From assembly GCA_020633295.1 (NCBI GenBank), contig JACKDW010000003.1, forward strand, positions 372,001-436,000: a stretch of DNA of 64,000 nucleotides, in the 5' to 3' direction. Under the pieces are notes generated by a model, which worked only from the letters and a program-made list of their open reading frames with translations, did no database searches and was not told where the DNA came from. Below, one piece after another: positions 48,640 to 59,475 of the stretch. Within the stretch, counting starts at the first letter, position 1. Each line of letters begins with the position of its first letter. A program made the translations under genes and the position numbers. Source of the DNA: Myxococcales bacterium (lineage in GTDB: Bacteria > Myxococcota_A > Polyangia > Nannocystales > Nannocystaceae).

Positions 48640-49569
48640 CTACGACACGCGCGGCGCGTGACCATCGAGCGCCGCGCGGAGGTGGTTGCGACGATCTCGG
48701 GGATCGCCCGGGTCCCGCGGCGCTGACGACGGTCGGCCGTCGAAGAGCGACAGCGTGCGAGAGATGTGCAGCAGCGCGAGGCGGTCGCGCAGCCGCGGGT
48801 GGCCGAACCACGCCGGGGCGTCCTCGCGCAGCCAACCAGTCGCCTCGGCGTAGTCGGCGGCGCGGGCCTGATCTTCGTAGTCCTCCGCGACGAAGAACCA
48901 CGGGTGGTCGAAGAAGGACAGCAGGGTCTCGAGGTCGAGCTCCACCGGGCCGCGACGCGACCACTCCAGGTCGAGGACCGCGCTGATCTCTCGCCCGTCC
49001 CACAGCACGTTCTCGAGGTGGGGGTCGCCGTGCACGAAGCCCTCGGCCCCGCCGTCGAAGGCGTCGTAGCGCGCCCGGATGAACTCGGCGAGCTCGTCCA
49101 TCAGCGCGCCGTCGAAGGGGGACCGCGCCCGCTCGACGAGCGCGAGGAGAGCGTCGAGACCCAGCGTGTGGGGCGGGGCGAAGTCGTCTCGCGTCGGCGC
49201 CTGCACCGGCGACGCGTGGAGAGCTCGCAGCGCCGCCGCGAGCTGCCCCATCGCGCGGCGTCGCGCGCCTCTCGTCATCGAGGGCCACGCGCGCGACAGC
49301 ACCATCCCGGGCGCGCGGCGCACGAGCGTCCACTCGAAGCCGTCGACGACGCCGTGGTCGAGCACGCCCGGAAACCGAACCTGCGCCGGGAGCTGGCGGG
49401 CCACCGTCGCCTCTCGCGTCAGCGTCCCGTCGCCGCGGGTGTTGATCCGCAGGGCGAAGCCCTCGCCGAGCCACGCCTCGTTGGCGTTGCTCACCGCCCG
49501 CTGCAGCGTCGCGTCCGGATCGAGTCCCGCCGCTCGCAACGCCCGTCGCGCTCGCTCACGCGCCTGCAC
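48640..49569 (-). CDS. Aminoglycoside-phosphotransferase-fold kinase
   Basis: This encodes 309 residues from GTG 49569. APH/choline-kinase features: N-lobe strand ALRINTRGDGTLTREATV, hinge EWTLVRRAPG, catalytic loop FVHGDPHLENVLWDG (HxDxxxxN, near 177) and metal-binding ISAVLDLEWSRRGP. The family covers antibiotic kinases, choline kinase, homoserine kinase II and many unknown small-molecule kinases, so resistance should not be assumed. TATGGT at 49576-49581 ends 6 nt before this GTG; the GTG at 49584 is less likely. Confidence 0.83.
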   Translation of the reverse strand: MQARERARRALRAAGLDPDATLQRAVSNANEAWLGEGFALRINTRGDGTLTREATVARQLPAQVRFPGVLDHGVVDGFEWTLVRRAPGMVLSRAWPSMTRGARRRAMGQLAAALRALHASPVQAPTRDDFAPPHTLGLDALLALVERARSPFDGALMDELAEFIRARYDAFDGGAEGFVHGDPHLENVLWDGREISAVLDLEWSRRGPVELDLETLLSFFDHPWFFVAEDYEDQARAADYAEATGWLREDAPAWFGHPRLRDRLALLHISRTLSLFDGRPSSAPRDPGDPRDRRNHLRAALDGHAPRVS

Positions 49570-49575
49570 GTCGAC

Positions 49576-49581
49576 ACCATA
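49576..49581 (-). promoter_or_regulatory. -10-like TATGGT for the APH-fold kinase
   Basis: On the minus strand TATGGT ends 6 nt before GTG 49569. Confidence 0.4.
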
Positions 49582-49663
49582 CACCGTCGTCGCAGCGTCG
49601 AGGTCGAGTCGCGTCGACCGCCCCGTGTGTCGCGCTGATGAAGAACCTGCGCAATAGGCCGGA

Positions 49664-51016
49664 TCAGCGGGTGACCGCGCGCGGCTCGTGGACGCGACCC
49701 GGGCACCCGCGTCGCGTCGCGTCGCCCCGCGCCCGAACGCGCGGCTCAAATTCCGCGAGCGGCTGCCAGCCCGTGATCGCGTTAAACACCGCGTCCGCGT
49801 CGTCGCCGGTCGTCGCCACGAGCACGAGGTCGTCGTCGACGACGCGCGCGACGTGGCTCGAGGGCGTCGCCGGATCGAGCGTCCACAGGCTGCCGGGCGC
49901 GTCGATCAGCGGCAGCAGCGGCGCGGCCGGCGAGATCCTCCACACCGTCGCCAGCGCGCCGGTGCCCTGCTCGCGCAGCGCGATCAGGTAGTCGGCGTCG
50001 ACGCGGTCGAGCGCGTCGACGGCGAACACGTCGGCGCTCGCCGCCGTGCGCTGCAGCATCGCGTTGATCAGCCAGATCCCCTGGTGCCCACCGCTCAGCG
50101 CGGTGTAGCCGTCGAGCGTCGGCAGCGCGTGGGCGTCGAGCAGCGCGTCCCCGTTGAGCTCCGGGCGCGGCTCGCCGGGGTAGCCGCGCAGCACCTGGCG
50201 CACCGAGTCCGCCGGGTCGAGCGCGGCGCCCTCGACCCCCGCGTAGTCGCCGTCGCGCCAGGCCTCGTACATGTACTCGATGCCGAACGCGTAGGGGAAC
50301 AGGCCCAGCATGTCGAGCGACGGCGTCTCCGACTCCTGCGCGAGCTCGAGCACGTGCCCCTGATAGTCGTCGAAGTAGCGGGCCCAGTCGCTCTCGGTGA
50401 GCTCGACGCCCGCGAGCGACACGGTGGACAGCGCGGCGTACAGCGAGGCGTCGCCCTCGAGCATGGCGCGCAGGCCCATCAGTCGATCGACGCTCGTGGC
50501 GTGCTCGTCGTACAGGCCCTGCAGCTCCCACTCCGCGTCTTGAAAGGCGTGCACGAGCTCGTGCACCAGGACCTCGAAGGCGGCCGCGGGGTCGTCGACG
50601 CGCGAGTCCTCGATGATCACGATCTCGCGCTCGGCTCGCGAGTAGTACGCCACGATGGAGTCGAACACGTCCGCGGTCACGTCCGCGGGCTCGTAGTCGA
50701 CGGGCATGAGGCCGACCAGCGCCTCGGCGTTGTAGTAGTCGCGCAGGTCCTGCAGCTCCTCATCGGTCAGCGGCTCGCCCGTGTTCTCGGCGACCGCCTC
50801 CTCGCGCGAGAGGAACCGGACCTCGGGCGTGATCGCCGGGACGCCGCGACGGCAGGCGAGGACCTCGGCGACCTCGCGTACGCAGTCCTCGTCCGTGGGG
50901 TCACAGCGCTCGTAGTCGCACGGGGCATCCTCCGCGCCCGCGCCGCAGCCGAGCGTGGGCGCGATGCTGAGCGCGATGGCGAGCGAGGGTCCGAGGTGTC
51001 GGGTGGTCGTGTGCAT
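49664..51016 (-). CDS. Putative zinc-metalloprotease-like lipoprotein (HExxH)
   Basis: This encodes 450 residues. Lipobox PTLGC lies near residue 24, followed by a Cys-rich start. The helix FEVLVHELVHAFQDAEWEL near residue 150 has HELVH, and YDEHATSVDRLMGLRAMLEG downstream supplies Glu residues that could be the third zinc ligand. The pattern resembles DUF6782/gluzincin-like predicted peptidases. Later parts (YPYAFGIEYMY-type helices, then strands) fit a helical domain and a C-terminal beta region. It is an exported hydrolase by inference only. GGAG lies 7 nt before ATG 51016. Confidence 0.75.
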   Translation of the reverse strand: MHTTTRHLGPSLAIALSIAPTLGCGAGAEDAPCDYERCDPTDEDCVREVAEVLACRRGVPAITPEVRFLSREEAVAENTGEPLTDEELQDLRDYYNAEALVGLMPVDYEPADVTADVFDSIVAYYSRAEREIVIIEDSRVDDPAAAFEVLVHELVHAFQDAEWELQGLYDEHATSVDRLMGLRAMLEGDASLYAALSTVSLAGVELTESDWARYFDDYQGHVLELAQESETPSLDMLGLFPYAFGIEYMYEAWRDGDYAGVEGAALDPADSVRQVLRGYPGEPRPELNGDALLDAHALPTLDGYTALSGGHQGIWLINAMLQRTAASADVFAVDALDRVDADYLIALREQGTGALATVWRISPAAPLLPLIDAPGSLWTLDPATPSSHVARVVDDDLVLVATTGDDADAVFNAITGWQPLAEFEPRVRARGDATRRGCPGRVHEPRAVTR

Positions 51017-51251
51017 GGCGCGTCTCCGATGTCGCAGGGCCCCCTAACCGTAGCAGTCGGCGGGCGCCGATCAGCGCATCACCGAGGCGAGGTCTCTCAA
51101 AGGCCGCTCCTACACCGACGAGCTCGGCCTCGCGATGGCGCACGCGGAGTGAAACGTGCACGCGATTCGCCCTTGAGCGTCACGTAGCCGAAGTACGAGC
51201 AGATCAGCCACGATCCTTCACGCAGCGCCCGCGTTCGTCGTACCGGCTAGC

Positions 51252-51644
51252 TTAGTCGAGGTTCGCGAGCGAGCGGCTGCCCATCCACGCGATGACATCT
51301 TCTTGGCCGAGCGCCCAGAACACGTAGAGCGAGATCGCGACGGTGAGCGCGCCGACGACGATCGCCATGTACGCGAGCGCGCCGACGGCCAAGACCCCGA
51401 GCGCGGAGATCACGGCGAACACTCCGACGAGCGCGCCGAGCAGGCTGAGCACGCGGACCGCCGCGCGGATGCTCTCGTGACCGCGGTAGAGCCCAACGAC
51501 GATCGCGACCTGAATGGCGAGCACGACGTACCCCTGCGTACCCCCGTCGGCGGAGAAGACCTCCACGGCCTTAAACAAGACCCCTACGGCCATGAGGATG
51601 AGGGCGAGTCGCAGCTTGTTCGGCATCGTGCTGAGATTGGACAT
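51252..51644 (-). CDS. Small four-helix membrane protein
   Basis: This encodes 130 residues with four hydrophobic helices: ALILMAVGVLFKAVEVF, GYVVLAIQVAIVVGLY, VLSLLGALVGVFAVISALG and MAIVVGALTVAISLYVFWAL. It resembles short DUF2127-like or generic bacterial membrane proteins, and no motif points to transport. Its base composition looks slightly less GC-biased than its neighbours. ATG 51644 is used; a second ATG lies 18 bp further in. Confidence 0.65.
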   Translation of the reverse strand: MSNLSTMPNKLRLALILMAVGVLFKAVEVFSADGGTQGYVVLAIQVAIVVGLYRGHESIRAAVRVLSLLGALVGVFAVISALGVLAVGALAYMAIVVGALTVAISLYVFWALGQEDVIAWMGSRSLANLD

Positions 51645-52149
51645 GGCGAGTTTCGTAGCTCGCGCGATCGCGCGCGGTCAACGAGAAATACACGTGAGAC
51701 GCGCTGGGACGGGGACGGTCCGTGAACCCTTGGCGGCCGCTGTAGCTACATGTACCTCTCGACAGGTAATGCATCACACGAGCGATGCAGCGAAACGCGT
51801 GGTGCCCACCTCGATTGAATCGCGCCAACGCCGACGCCCGTGATCGGCGTCGGAAGTTCACGTGTAGCCGCGGCGTCACGCGCGGGCTTCGTGGCGTCGA
51901 GCCTCGCGCTCGCAGCGTCCTCCGCGGTCGACACGTGCACCCGAACTCGACGCGACTCGGGGTGAGGCTTTGAAGTCACGCGGGCGCGCGCGACGTCGAG
52001 CGCGCGATCGAGCTCACGGACGCTCGGCTCAAACCGCGGCGCGGCGCCGCCCGACAGCAGGAAAGTGGCAGCAGGAGCGGCAGCAGGAGCGGCGCGGGTT
52101 CGCGTCCACGCCGTGTGCTATGTGTGCGGCGCGCTCGCGCGATCTCGCC
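51645..52149. other. Divergent intergenic region of about 505 bp, no gene supported
   Basis: Only short Arg/Thr/Ser-rich frames exist here. It includes a hairpin at 51831-51853, AT-rich patches near 51750, a short repeat GGCAGCAGGAGC near 52066-52090, and TATGTG at 52119-52124 upstream of selO. An untranslated leader for selO may occupy part of it. Confidence 0.5.
51831..51853. promoter_or_regulatory. Hairpin with perfect 8-bp stem
   Basis: CCGACGCC (51831-51838) pairs with GGCGTCGG (51846-51853) across a 7-nt loop. No T-tract follows on either strand, so it is more likely an operator or RNA structure than an intrinsic terminator. Confidence 0.4.
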
Positions 52150-53604
52150 ATGCAGCTCACCAACAGCTACGCCGATCTCCCGCCGCGGTTCTATCAACGG
52201 ATTGCGCCGACGCCTGTCCGCGACCCCCAGACGCTGCTGCTGAACGAGCCGCTCGCCCGCGAGCTGGGCCTCGATCCGGAATTGCTGGCGCAGCCTGATC
52301 GGCTCGCGGCGTACTTCGCCGGCAACGAGACGCTGCCGGGCTCACAGCCGCTGGCGCTCGCCTACGCCGGACACCAGTTCGGCGGGTTCTCGCCGCAGCT
52401 CGGGGACGGCCGCGCGCATCTCCTCGGCGAGCTCCTCGATCGCGACGGCGCGCGTCGCGAGCTGCAGCTCAAGGGCTCCGGCCGGACCGCGTTCTCGCGC
52501 GGCGGCGACGGGCGCTGCGCGCTCGGCCCGGCGATCCGAGAGTTCGTCATGAGCGAGGCGATGTACGGCCTCAACATCGCCACGACCCGCAGCCTCGTCG
52601 TCGTCTCCACGGGCGAGCCCGTCTTTCGCGAGACGGCGCTGCCGGGCGCGGTCGTGACCCGCGTCGCGCGCAGCCACCTCCGCGTCGGCACGTTTCAGTA
52701 CTTCGCCGTGCGCCGCGACGTCGACGCGCTGCGCCGGCTCGCCGACTACGCGATCGAGCGCCTCTACCCGGAGCTGCGCGACGGGACCGATCGTTACATG
52801 GCGCTGCTCGAGGCCGTCATCGCCGCGCAGCTCGAGCTGGTCATGGACTGGATGCGCGTGGGCTTCATTCACGGCGTCATGAACACTGACAACACCACGA
52901 TCTCCGGGGAGACCATCGACTTCGGCCCGTGCGCCATGATGAGCGCGTACGACCCCAAGGCGGTGTTCAGCTCGATCGATCGCATGGGCCGCTACGCCTT
53001 CGGCAACCAGCCCGCGATCATCGCCTGGAACATGGCGCGGCTCGCCGAGACGCTGGTGCCGCTGCTCGACGACGACGAGGACCGCGGCCTCGAGCGCGCG
53101 CAGCAGTGCATCGCCGGCGTGCCGGAGCGCCTCGACGACGCGTGGCACACCATGATGGCGCGCAAGCTCGGGCTGCCGGACGGCGAGGCCGAGGAGGACC
53201 GCGTGCTCACGGGCGCGCTCCTGACCCGAATGCACAGCGAGCAGCTCGACTACACGATCACCTTCGATCGCCTGACCCGCGCGCTCGCGCCGGATCCCGA
53301 GCCGACGCTGCTGGCGGCGCTCGAGCCCCGGTGGGTCGAGAGCTGGCGCGCGCGCCTGGCCGCGCGCGGGGTCGAGCCGGCGCGCGCCCGCGAGGCGATG
53401 CGGCGCCAGAACCCGGTCGTCATCCCGCGCAACCATCACGTCGAGGCGGTGATCGAGTACACGACGCGCACCGGCGACCCCTCGCGGGCGCAGGCGCTGC
53501 TCGAGGTCCTGCGCGATCCGTACACCGTCGGCGCCGCGACGGCCGAGTACCAAGATCCGCCCGAAGACGGGGACCGCGACTACGTCACGTTCTGCGGGAC
53601 GTGA
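52150..53604 (+). CDS. selO: SelO/YdiU pseudokinase-fold protein AMPylase
   Basis: This encodes 484 residues, matching bacterial SelO (about 480). SelO transfers AMP from ATP to Ser/Thr/Tyr of proteins and is linked to redox stress. Family blocks: PLALAYAGHQFGGFSPQLGD, ELQLKGSGRTAFSRGGDGR (conserved Lys near 106), HGVMNTDNTTISGETIDFGP (metal/ATP residues near 240) and PVVIPRNHHVEAVIE. The C-terminus ends YVTFCGT with the single Cys third from the end, aligning with the Sec/Cys position of other SelO proteins. ATG 52150 was chosen because it starts the family N-terminus (NSYADLPPRFY). Confidence 0.95.
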   Translation: MQLTNSYADLPPRFYQRIAPTPVRDPQTLLLNEPLARELGLDPELLAQPDRLAAYFAGNETLPGSQPLALAYAGHQFGGFSPQLGDGRAHLLGELLDRDGARRELQLKGSGRTAFSRGGDGRCALGPAIREFVMSEAMYGLNIATTRSLVVVSTGEPVFRETALPGAVVTRVARSHLRVGTFQYFAVRRDVDALRRLADYAIERLYPELRDGTDRYMALLEAVIAAQLELVMDWMRVGFIHGVMNTDNTTISGETIDFGPCAMMSAYDPKAVFSSIDRMGRYAFGNQPAIIAWNMARLAETLVPLLDDDEDRGLERAQQCIAGVPERLDDAWHTMMARKLGLPDGEAEEDRVLTGALLTRMHSEQLDYTITFDRLTRALAPDPEPTLLAALEPRWVESWRARLAARGVEPARAREAMRRQNPVVIPRNHHVEAVIEYTTRTGDPSRAQALLEVLRDPYTVGAATAEYQDPPEDGDRDYVTFCGT

Positions 53605-53616
53605 GCGGCCGCGTCG

Positions 53617-54549
53617 CTACCAGACCTGCTCGCCGCGCGCGACGTCCCAGCGGCGCTGCGCGCCGTCGCCGTCGCTCGTGATGATCGACTCACCGTCCGG
53701 CGTGAACACGAGGTCGTGGAAGAAGTCGCCGCGCCAGCGGAAGCGCGTGAGCTCCTCCCCGCTCGCGCTCCACACGATCCCGATGCACCACTCGGGCGGA
53801 TCGCCGTAGTCCCGGTAGGTCAGGCCGGCGGCGAAGCGCTGACCGTCGGCGGCCGCGGCGACGCAGCGCGTCATCACCTGCAGGCCGCCCTTCGGCTCCG
53901 GCAGCGCGGGCGCGAGCGTGATCGTGGCGCCCGTGTCGACGTCGAGCAGCAGCCCGCCGCCGCCGTACTCGTTGGCCGCGATGATCGTCGACCCGGCGCG
54001 GTCGATCGACTCGCAGGAGAACGGGAGCGCGACGCGAGCCGTGATCGCGCCGCTCGTCACGTCGATCCAGTGCAGCGCGTCGCCGGCGAGCGCGACGATG
54101 ACGTCGTCGTCGACCCAGCGCAGATCCTGGACGACCTCGGGCAGCTTGACCTTCTGCTGCGGCGCGCCGGTCTGGACGTCCCAGACGCGCACCGTGTAGT
54201 CCGCCGGCGTGTAGCTGTCGCCCGAGCCGGTGGCGACGCGCGCGCTGTCGGGAGAGAAGCGCGCGTTGTTGACGTTGTGGCGGTGGCCCTTGAGCGTGGC
54301 GACGCGCGTCTTCGTGCCGGCCAGCATCACCCTGGGGTTCTTGCCGCCGCCGACCATGTACACGCCGTCGGGCGAGAAGCCGGCGCAGTACAGGAACGAC
54401 CCGCCGATGTGCACCGTGAGCAGCTCGTCGCCGGTCGCCGCGTCCGCGAGCCGCAGCTTGCCGTCGAAGCCGCTCGAGATCGTGCGCGCGCCGTCCGGCG
54501 AGATCCCGACGCGATACGCGGAGTTCCCTGGTCCGTGGGAGACCGTCAT
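53617..54549 (-). CDS. WD40/YVTN-like beta-propeller protein
   Basis: This encodes 310 residues with no signal peptide. Propeller repeats are visible: VGISPDGARTISSGFDGKLR, CAGFSPDGVYMVGGG, NARFSPDSARVATGSGD followed by TVRVWDVQTG, and DLVFTPDGESIITSDGDG. There are about seven blades. It is probably a cytoplasmic scaffold. It converges on selO (12 bp) and lies 41 bp downstream of the kinase gene on the same strand, so it may be a kinase partner. TATGCA ends 6 nt before ATG 54549, suggesting its own promoter as well. Confidence 0.8.
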   Translation of the reverse strand: MTVSHGPGNSAYRVGISPDGARTISSGFDGKLRLADAATGDELLTVHIGGSFLYCAGFSPDGVYMVGGGKNPRVMLAGTKTRVATLKGHRHNVNNARFSPDSARVATGSGDSYTPADYTVRVWDVQTGAPQQKVKLPEVVQDLRWVDDDVIVALAGDALHWIDVTSGAITARVALPFSCESIDRAGSTIIAANEYGGGGLLLDVDTGATITLAPALPEPKGGLQVMTRCVAAAADGQRFAAGLTYRDYGDPPEWCIGIVWSASGEELTRFRWRGDFFHDLVFTPDGESIITSDGDGAQRRWDVARGEQVW

Positions 54550-54555
54550 GCTCGC

Positions 54556-54561
54556 TGCATA
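54556..54561 (-). promoter_or_regulatory. -10-like TATGCA for the WD40 gene
   Basis: On the minus strand TATGCA ends 6 nt before ATG 54549. Confidence 0.35.
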
Positions 54562-54590
54562 CCACGACGACGCGCCGAGCCGAGCCGAGC

Positions 54591-57239
<2,649 letters not shown>

Positions 57240-57397
57240 GGGTAGACGCGGCCCGTGACCGCGGGATGCCTCCGGCTCGCGCGCGTCGCCTCGGCGTCGT
57301 CATCGGCGCTCGCTTCACAACCATGGACACGAGACGTCGACGCTGACGCGGCGCCAGCACGACTCGCCGGTCCATTGATGTTCCCGGGCCGAGCCTG

Positions 57398-57403
57398 GAT
57401 ACT
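57398..57403 (+). promoter_or_regulatory. -10-like GATACT for the ECF sigma gene
   Basis: GATACT ends 7 nt before GTG 57411. Confidence 0.45.
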
Positions 57404-57410
57404 CTCGCCT

Positions 57411-58073
57411 GTGCGGTCCGACGAGCCAGCCGACGAGCCCGACGACTGGGAGCTGCTGTTCGCGTGGTTCGACGGCGACGCGCGCGCCAGCGAGCGCCTC
57501 GGCGCCCGCTACTACGGGCTGCTCATGCGCTTCTTCCTCAACAAGACGCGCGACGCCGAGGACGCCGCGGATCTGGTCTCGGAGACGCTGCTCGCGTGCG
57601 TCGCCAGCAAGGGCAGGGTGACGCGCAGCGGGGCGTTTCGCTCGTACCTGTTCGCGATCGCCATGAACAAGCTGCGGACCTATTACCGCACGCAGGTCAA
57701 GCGCAGGCGCGAGCTCGACGACTTCGCCGAGCTCTGCGTGGCGACGGCGTACCCGCGCTCACCGCCCTCGATGTTGGCCCGCGCCCAGGAGGCGCGGCTG
57801 CTGGTCAAGGCGCTGCGTCGGCTCTCGCTCGCGCAGCAGATGGTGGTCGAGCTCAGCTACTTCGAAGGCTTGCGCGGGCGCGAGATCGCCGAGCTGCTCG
57901 GCGTGCCGGCGTCCACGGTTCGCACCCACCTCGAGCGCGGGCGCAAGCGCCTCATCAAGATCACGCGCGAGCTCGCGGACAGCCCCGAGCTCGCCACCTC
58001 GACGATCTCGGGGCTCAGCACGTGGGTCCAGCAGATCCGCGAGCGCGTCGGGCTCCCGCCGGAGGGCTCGTAG
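57411..58073 (+). CDS. ECF-type RNA polymerase sigma factor
   Basis: This encodes 220 residues from GTG 57411. Region 2 is FDGDARASERLGARYYGLLM, then DAEDAADLVSETLLAC and FRSYLFAIAMNKLRTYYR. Region 4 is LRRLSLAQQMVVELSYFEGL, with REIAELLGVPASTVRTHLER forming the helix-turn-helix. A C-terminal extension of about 35 residues follows. It is divergent from the Ser/Thr kinase, a pairing seen in myxobacteria, where such kinases often act on adjacent sigma factors. No anti-sigma gene is present. The promoter hexamer favours this start over ATG 57378. Confidence 0.93.
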   Translation: MRSDEPADEPDDWELLFAWFDGDARASERLGARYYGLLMRFFLNKTRDAEDAADLVSETLLACVASKGRVTRSGAFRSYLFAIAMNKLRTYYRTQVKRRRELDDFAELCVATAYPRSPPSMLARAQEARLLVKALRRLSLAQQMVVELSYFEGLRGREIAELLGVPASTVRTHLERGRKRLIKITRELADSPELATSTISGLSTWVQQIRERVGLPPEGS

Positions 58074-58152
58074 GCGTCGCGGCGACACGACGCCGCGCGG
58101 CGCGCTCCTGCGGCGCGGCGCGCGGGCGAGAGGGCGCGCGGCGGCGCGCGCC

Positions 58153-59310
58153 TCAGCTGCAGTGGTCGAGGTTGTCGTCGTAGTTGCCCACGGGGTGGGC
58201 GGTGTTGTAGCCGGCCCCGAGGTACCAGTAGTCCTGATCGCTCTGCTCCTCGAAGTGGTAGCCGAACGAGAAGCTCGAGAAGCTGAAGCCCCAGTAGATC
58301 AGGTACGGCGTGCCCCAGTGCTTCATGCTGCTGGACGCGGGGAGGGCCGGCACCGGGTCATAGGCGGCGACCCAGCGGAGCTTGCGGATCTTGCCGTGGT
58401 ACTCGTCGGCCAGCGCGGTGTTGAACACGCGCGGCTGCCCGTATGTCTCCACGTACATGTACGATGAATTGTAGGTGCTCGGCGAGGACTCGTAGAGGAA
58501 GGCCGCGAGCAGGTCCGCGATCGCGCCGCCGCGGCTGTGGCCGACGATGTACAGCCGCTCGCACTCGCCGCCCTCGACCATGTCCTTGATGGTCGAGACG
58601 AGGCCGGTGTCCACGAGGTCGTCGTAGGCGTCCTTGAACACCTCGGAGCACTGCCCGCCGAGCGCGCCGCAGGTCACCATGTCCGTGCTGATCGACGCGA
58701 TCTTCTCCGCGTCGCTGTCCGAGCCGCGGATCCCGACGACGCAGCGCTCCGTGATGGGGTCGGGCGAGTAGGTGGCGATGTGCGCGTAGGTGCCGTTGTT
58801 GCTGAAGGTCTCCACCGTGTCCAGGTAGTACTTGTCCGAGTAGTCGGGCGGGTCGAAGTACGCGCCCTGGGCCACGTCGATGAGCACCTTGGACTGGCCG
58901 CAGTTCTTCGACGCGCTGACGCCGTTGCTCGGCGGCTCTCGCGTGGGCGCGACGGCCTGCAGGCACGCCTCGCTGACCGCGTCCTCGGCGAACACGCAGG
59001 CCTGGTTCTCGCCGCCGAGGGCGAACAGGTCGCCCTGGCCGCAGTCCTCGGTCACGTCCGCGGCCTCGCACAGCGCGGCCTGCTCGGCCTCGAGGCACAG
59101 GACCTGGTCGGCGAGCGTCTGCAGCTCGTCGTCGCTGCAGTCGTCGAAGCCAGCGGGGTTGAGCTCGGTCTTGTCCTCGAGGATGTCTCGGGGGTCAGCC
59201 TCAGCCTCGCTCGAGGTGTCGGACTGGGCCTCGTCGCAGCCCGCGGTCGCGGTCAGGATCGTCGTGGCGGTGAGGAGGGTCGTGAGGAGGTGCAGGTGGT
59301 CGCGGAACAT
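58153..59310 (-). CDS. Class-3 lipase-like lipoprotein
   Basis: This encodes 385 residues. Lipobox TATAGC lies near residue 25. A Glu/Asp-rich, Cys-containing region (about 30-135) precedes the hydrolase domain. Catalytic elements: IVGHSRGGAIADLLAAFL (nucleophile Ser near 250), RWVAAYDPVPALPAS (Asp near 315) and a C-terminal NTAHPVGNY with His, as in fungal-type (lipase_3) lipases. Substrate lipids are unknown; an exported lipase would suit a predatory lifestyle. GGAG lies about 9 nt before the ATG. Confidence 0.87.
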   Translation of the reverse strand: MFRDHLHLLTTLLTATTILTATAGCDEAQSDTSSEAEADPRDILEDKTELNPAGFDDCSDDELQTLADQVLCLEAEQAALCEAADVTEDCGQGDLFALGGENQACVFAEDAVSEACLQAVAPTREPPSNGVSASKNCGQSKVLIDVAQGAYFDPPDYSDKYYLDTVETFSNNGTYAHIATYSPDPITERCVVGIRGSDSDAEKIASISTDMVTCGALGGQCSEVFKDAYDDLVDTGLVSTIKDMVEGGECERLYIVGHSRGGAIADLLAAFLYESSPSTYNSSYMYVETYGQPRVFNTALADEYHGKIRKLRWVAAYDPVPALPASSSMKHWGTPYLIYWGFSFSSFSFGYHFEEQSDQDYWYLGAGYNTAHPVGNYDDNLDHCS

Positions 59311-59475
59311 GTCGGTTTCTCCATCGGAGCGGCGCCTCGTCGGCGCCGCGGGCTTCGGCGCTCGTCGGCGCCGCTCATCTGGGGAATCGCGGCGCGGCTC
59401 AAAGCGTCTCGGCGCCGGTGAAAAAATCTGAGAAAACCTGCGGACCCCTGGGAGGAAGCTCGCGCGGGCGGCCCG
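59311..59475. other. Intergenic with T-rich tracts on the minus strand
   Basis: Read leftward after the protease gene there are two T-runs (TTTTC and TTTTTT near 59418-59440), but only a weak stem precedes them, so a terminator is possible but not supported strongly. The region also serves as the upstream region of the lipase gene. Confidence 0.3.

Noticed and set aside
53590..53607. In-frame TGA after Cys-Gly-Thr at the SelO end, as a possible CxxU selenocysteine site
   Set aside because: SelO proteins have their Sec or Cys third from the C-terminus, and the Cys here already sits at that position. No SECIS-like hairpin was recognised after the TGA and the downstream frame is not SelO-like.
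59418..59440. Intrinsic terminator after the C13-fusion gene
   Set aside because: T-runs are present but no convincing stable stem precedes them.
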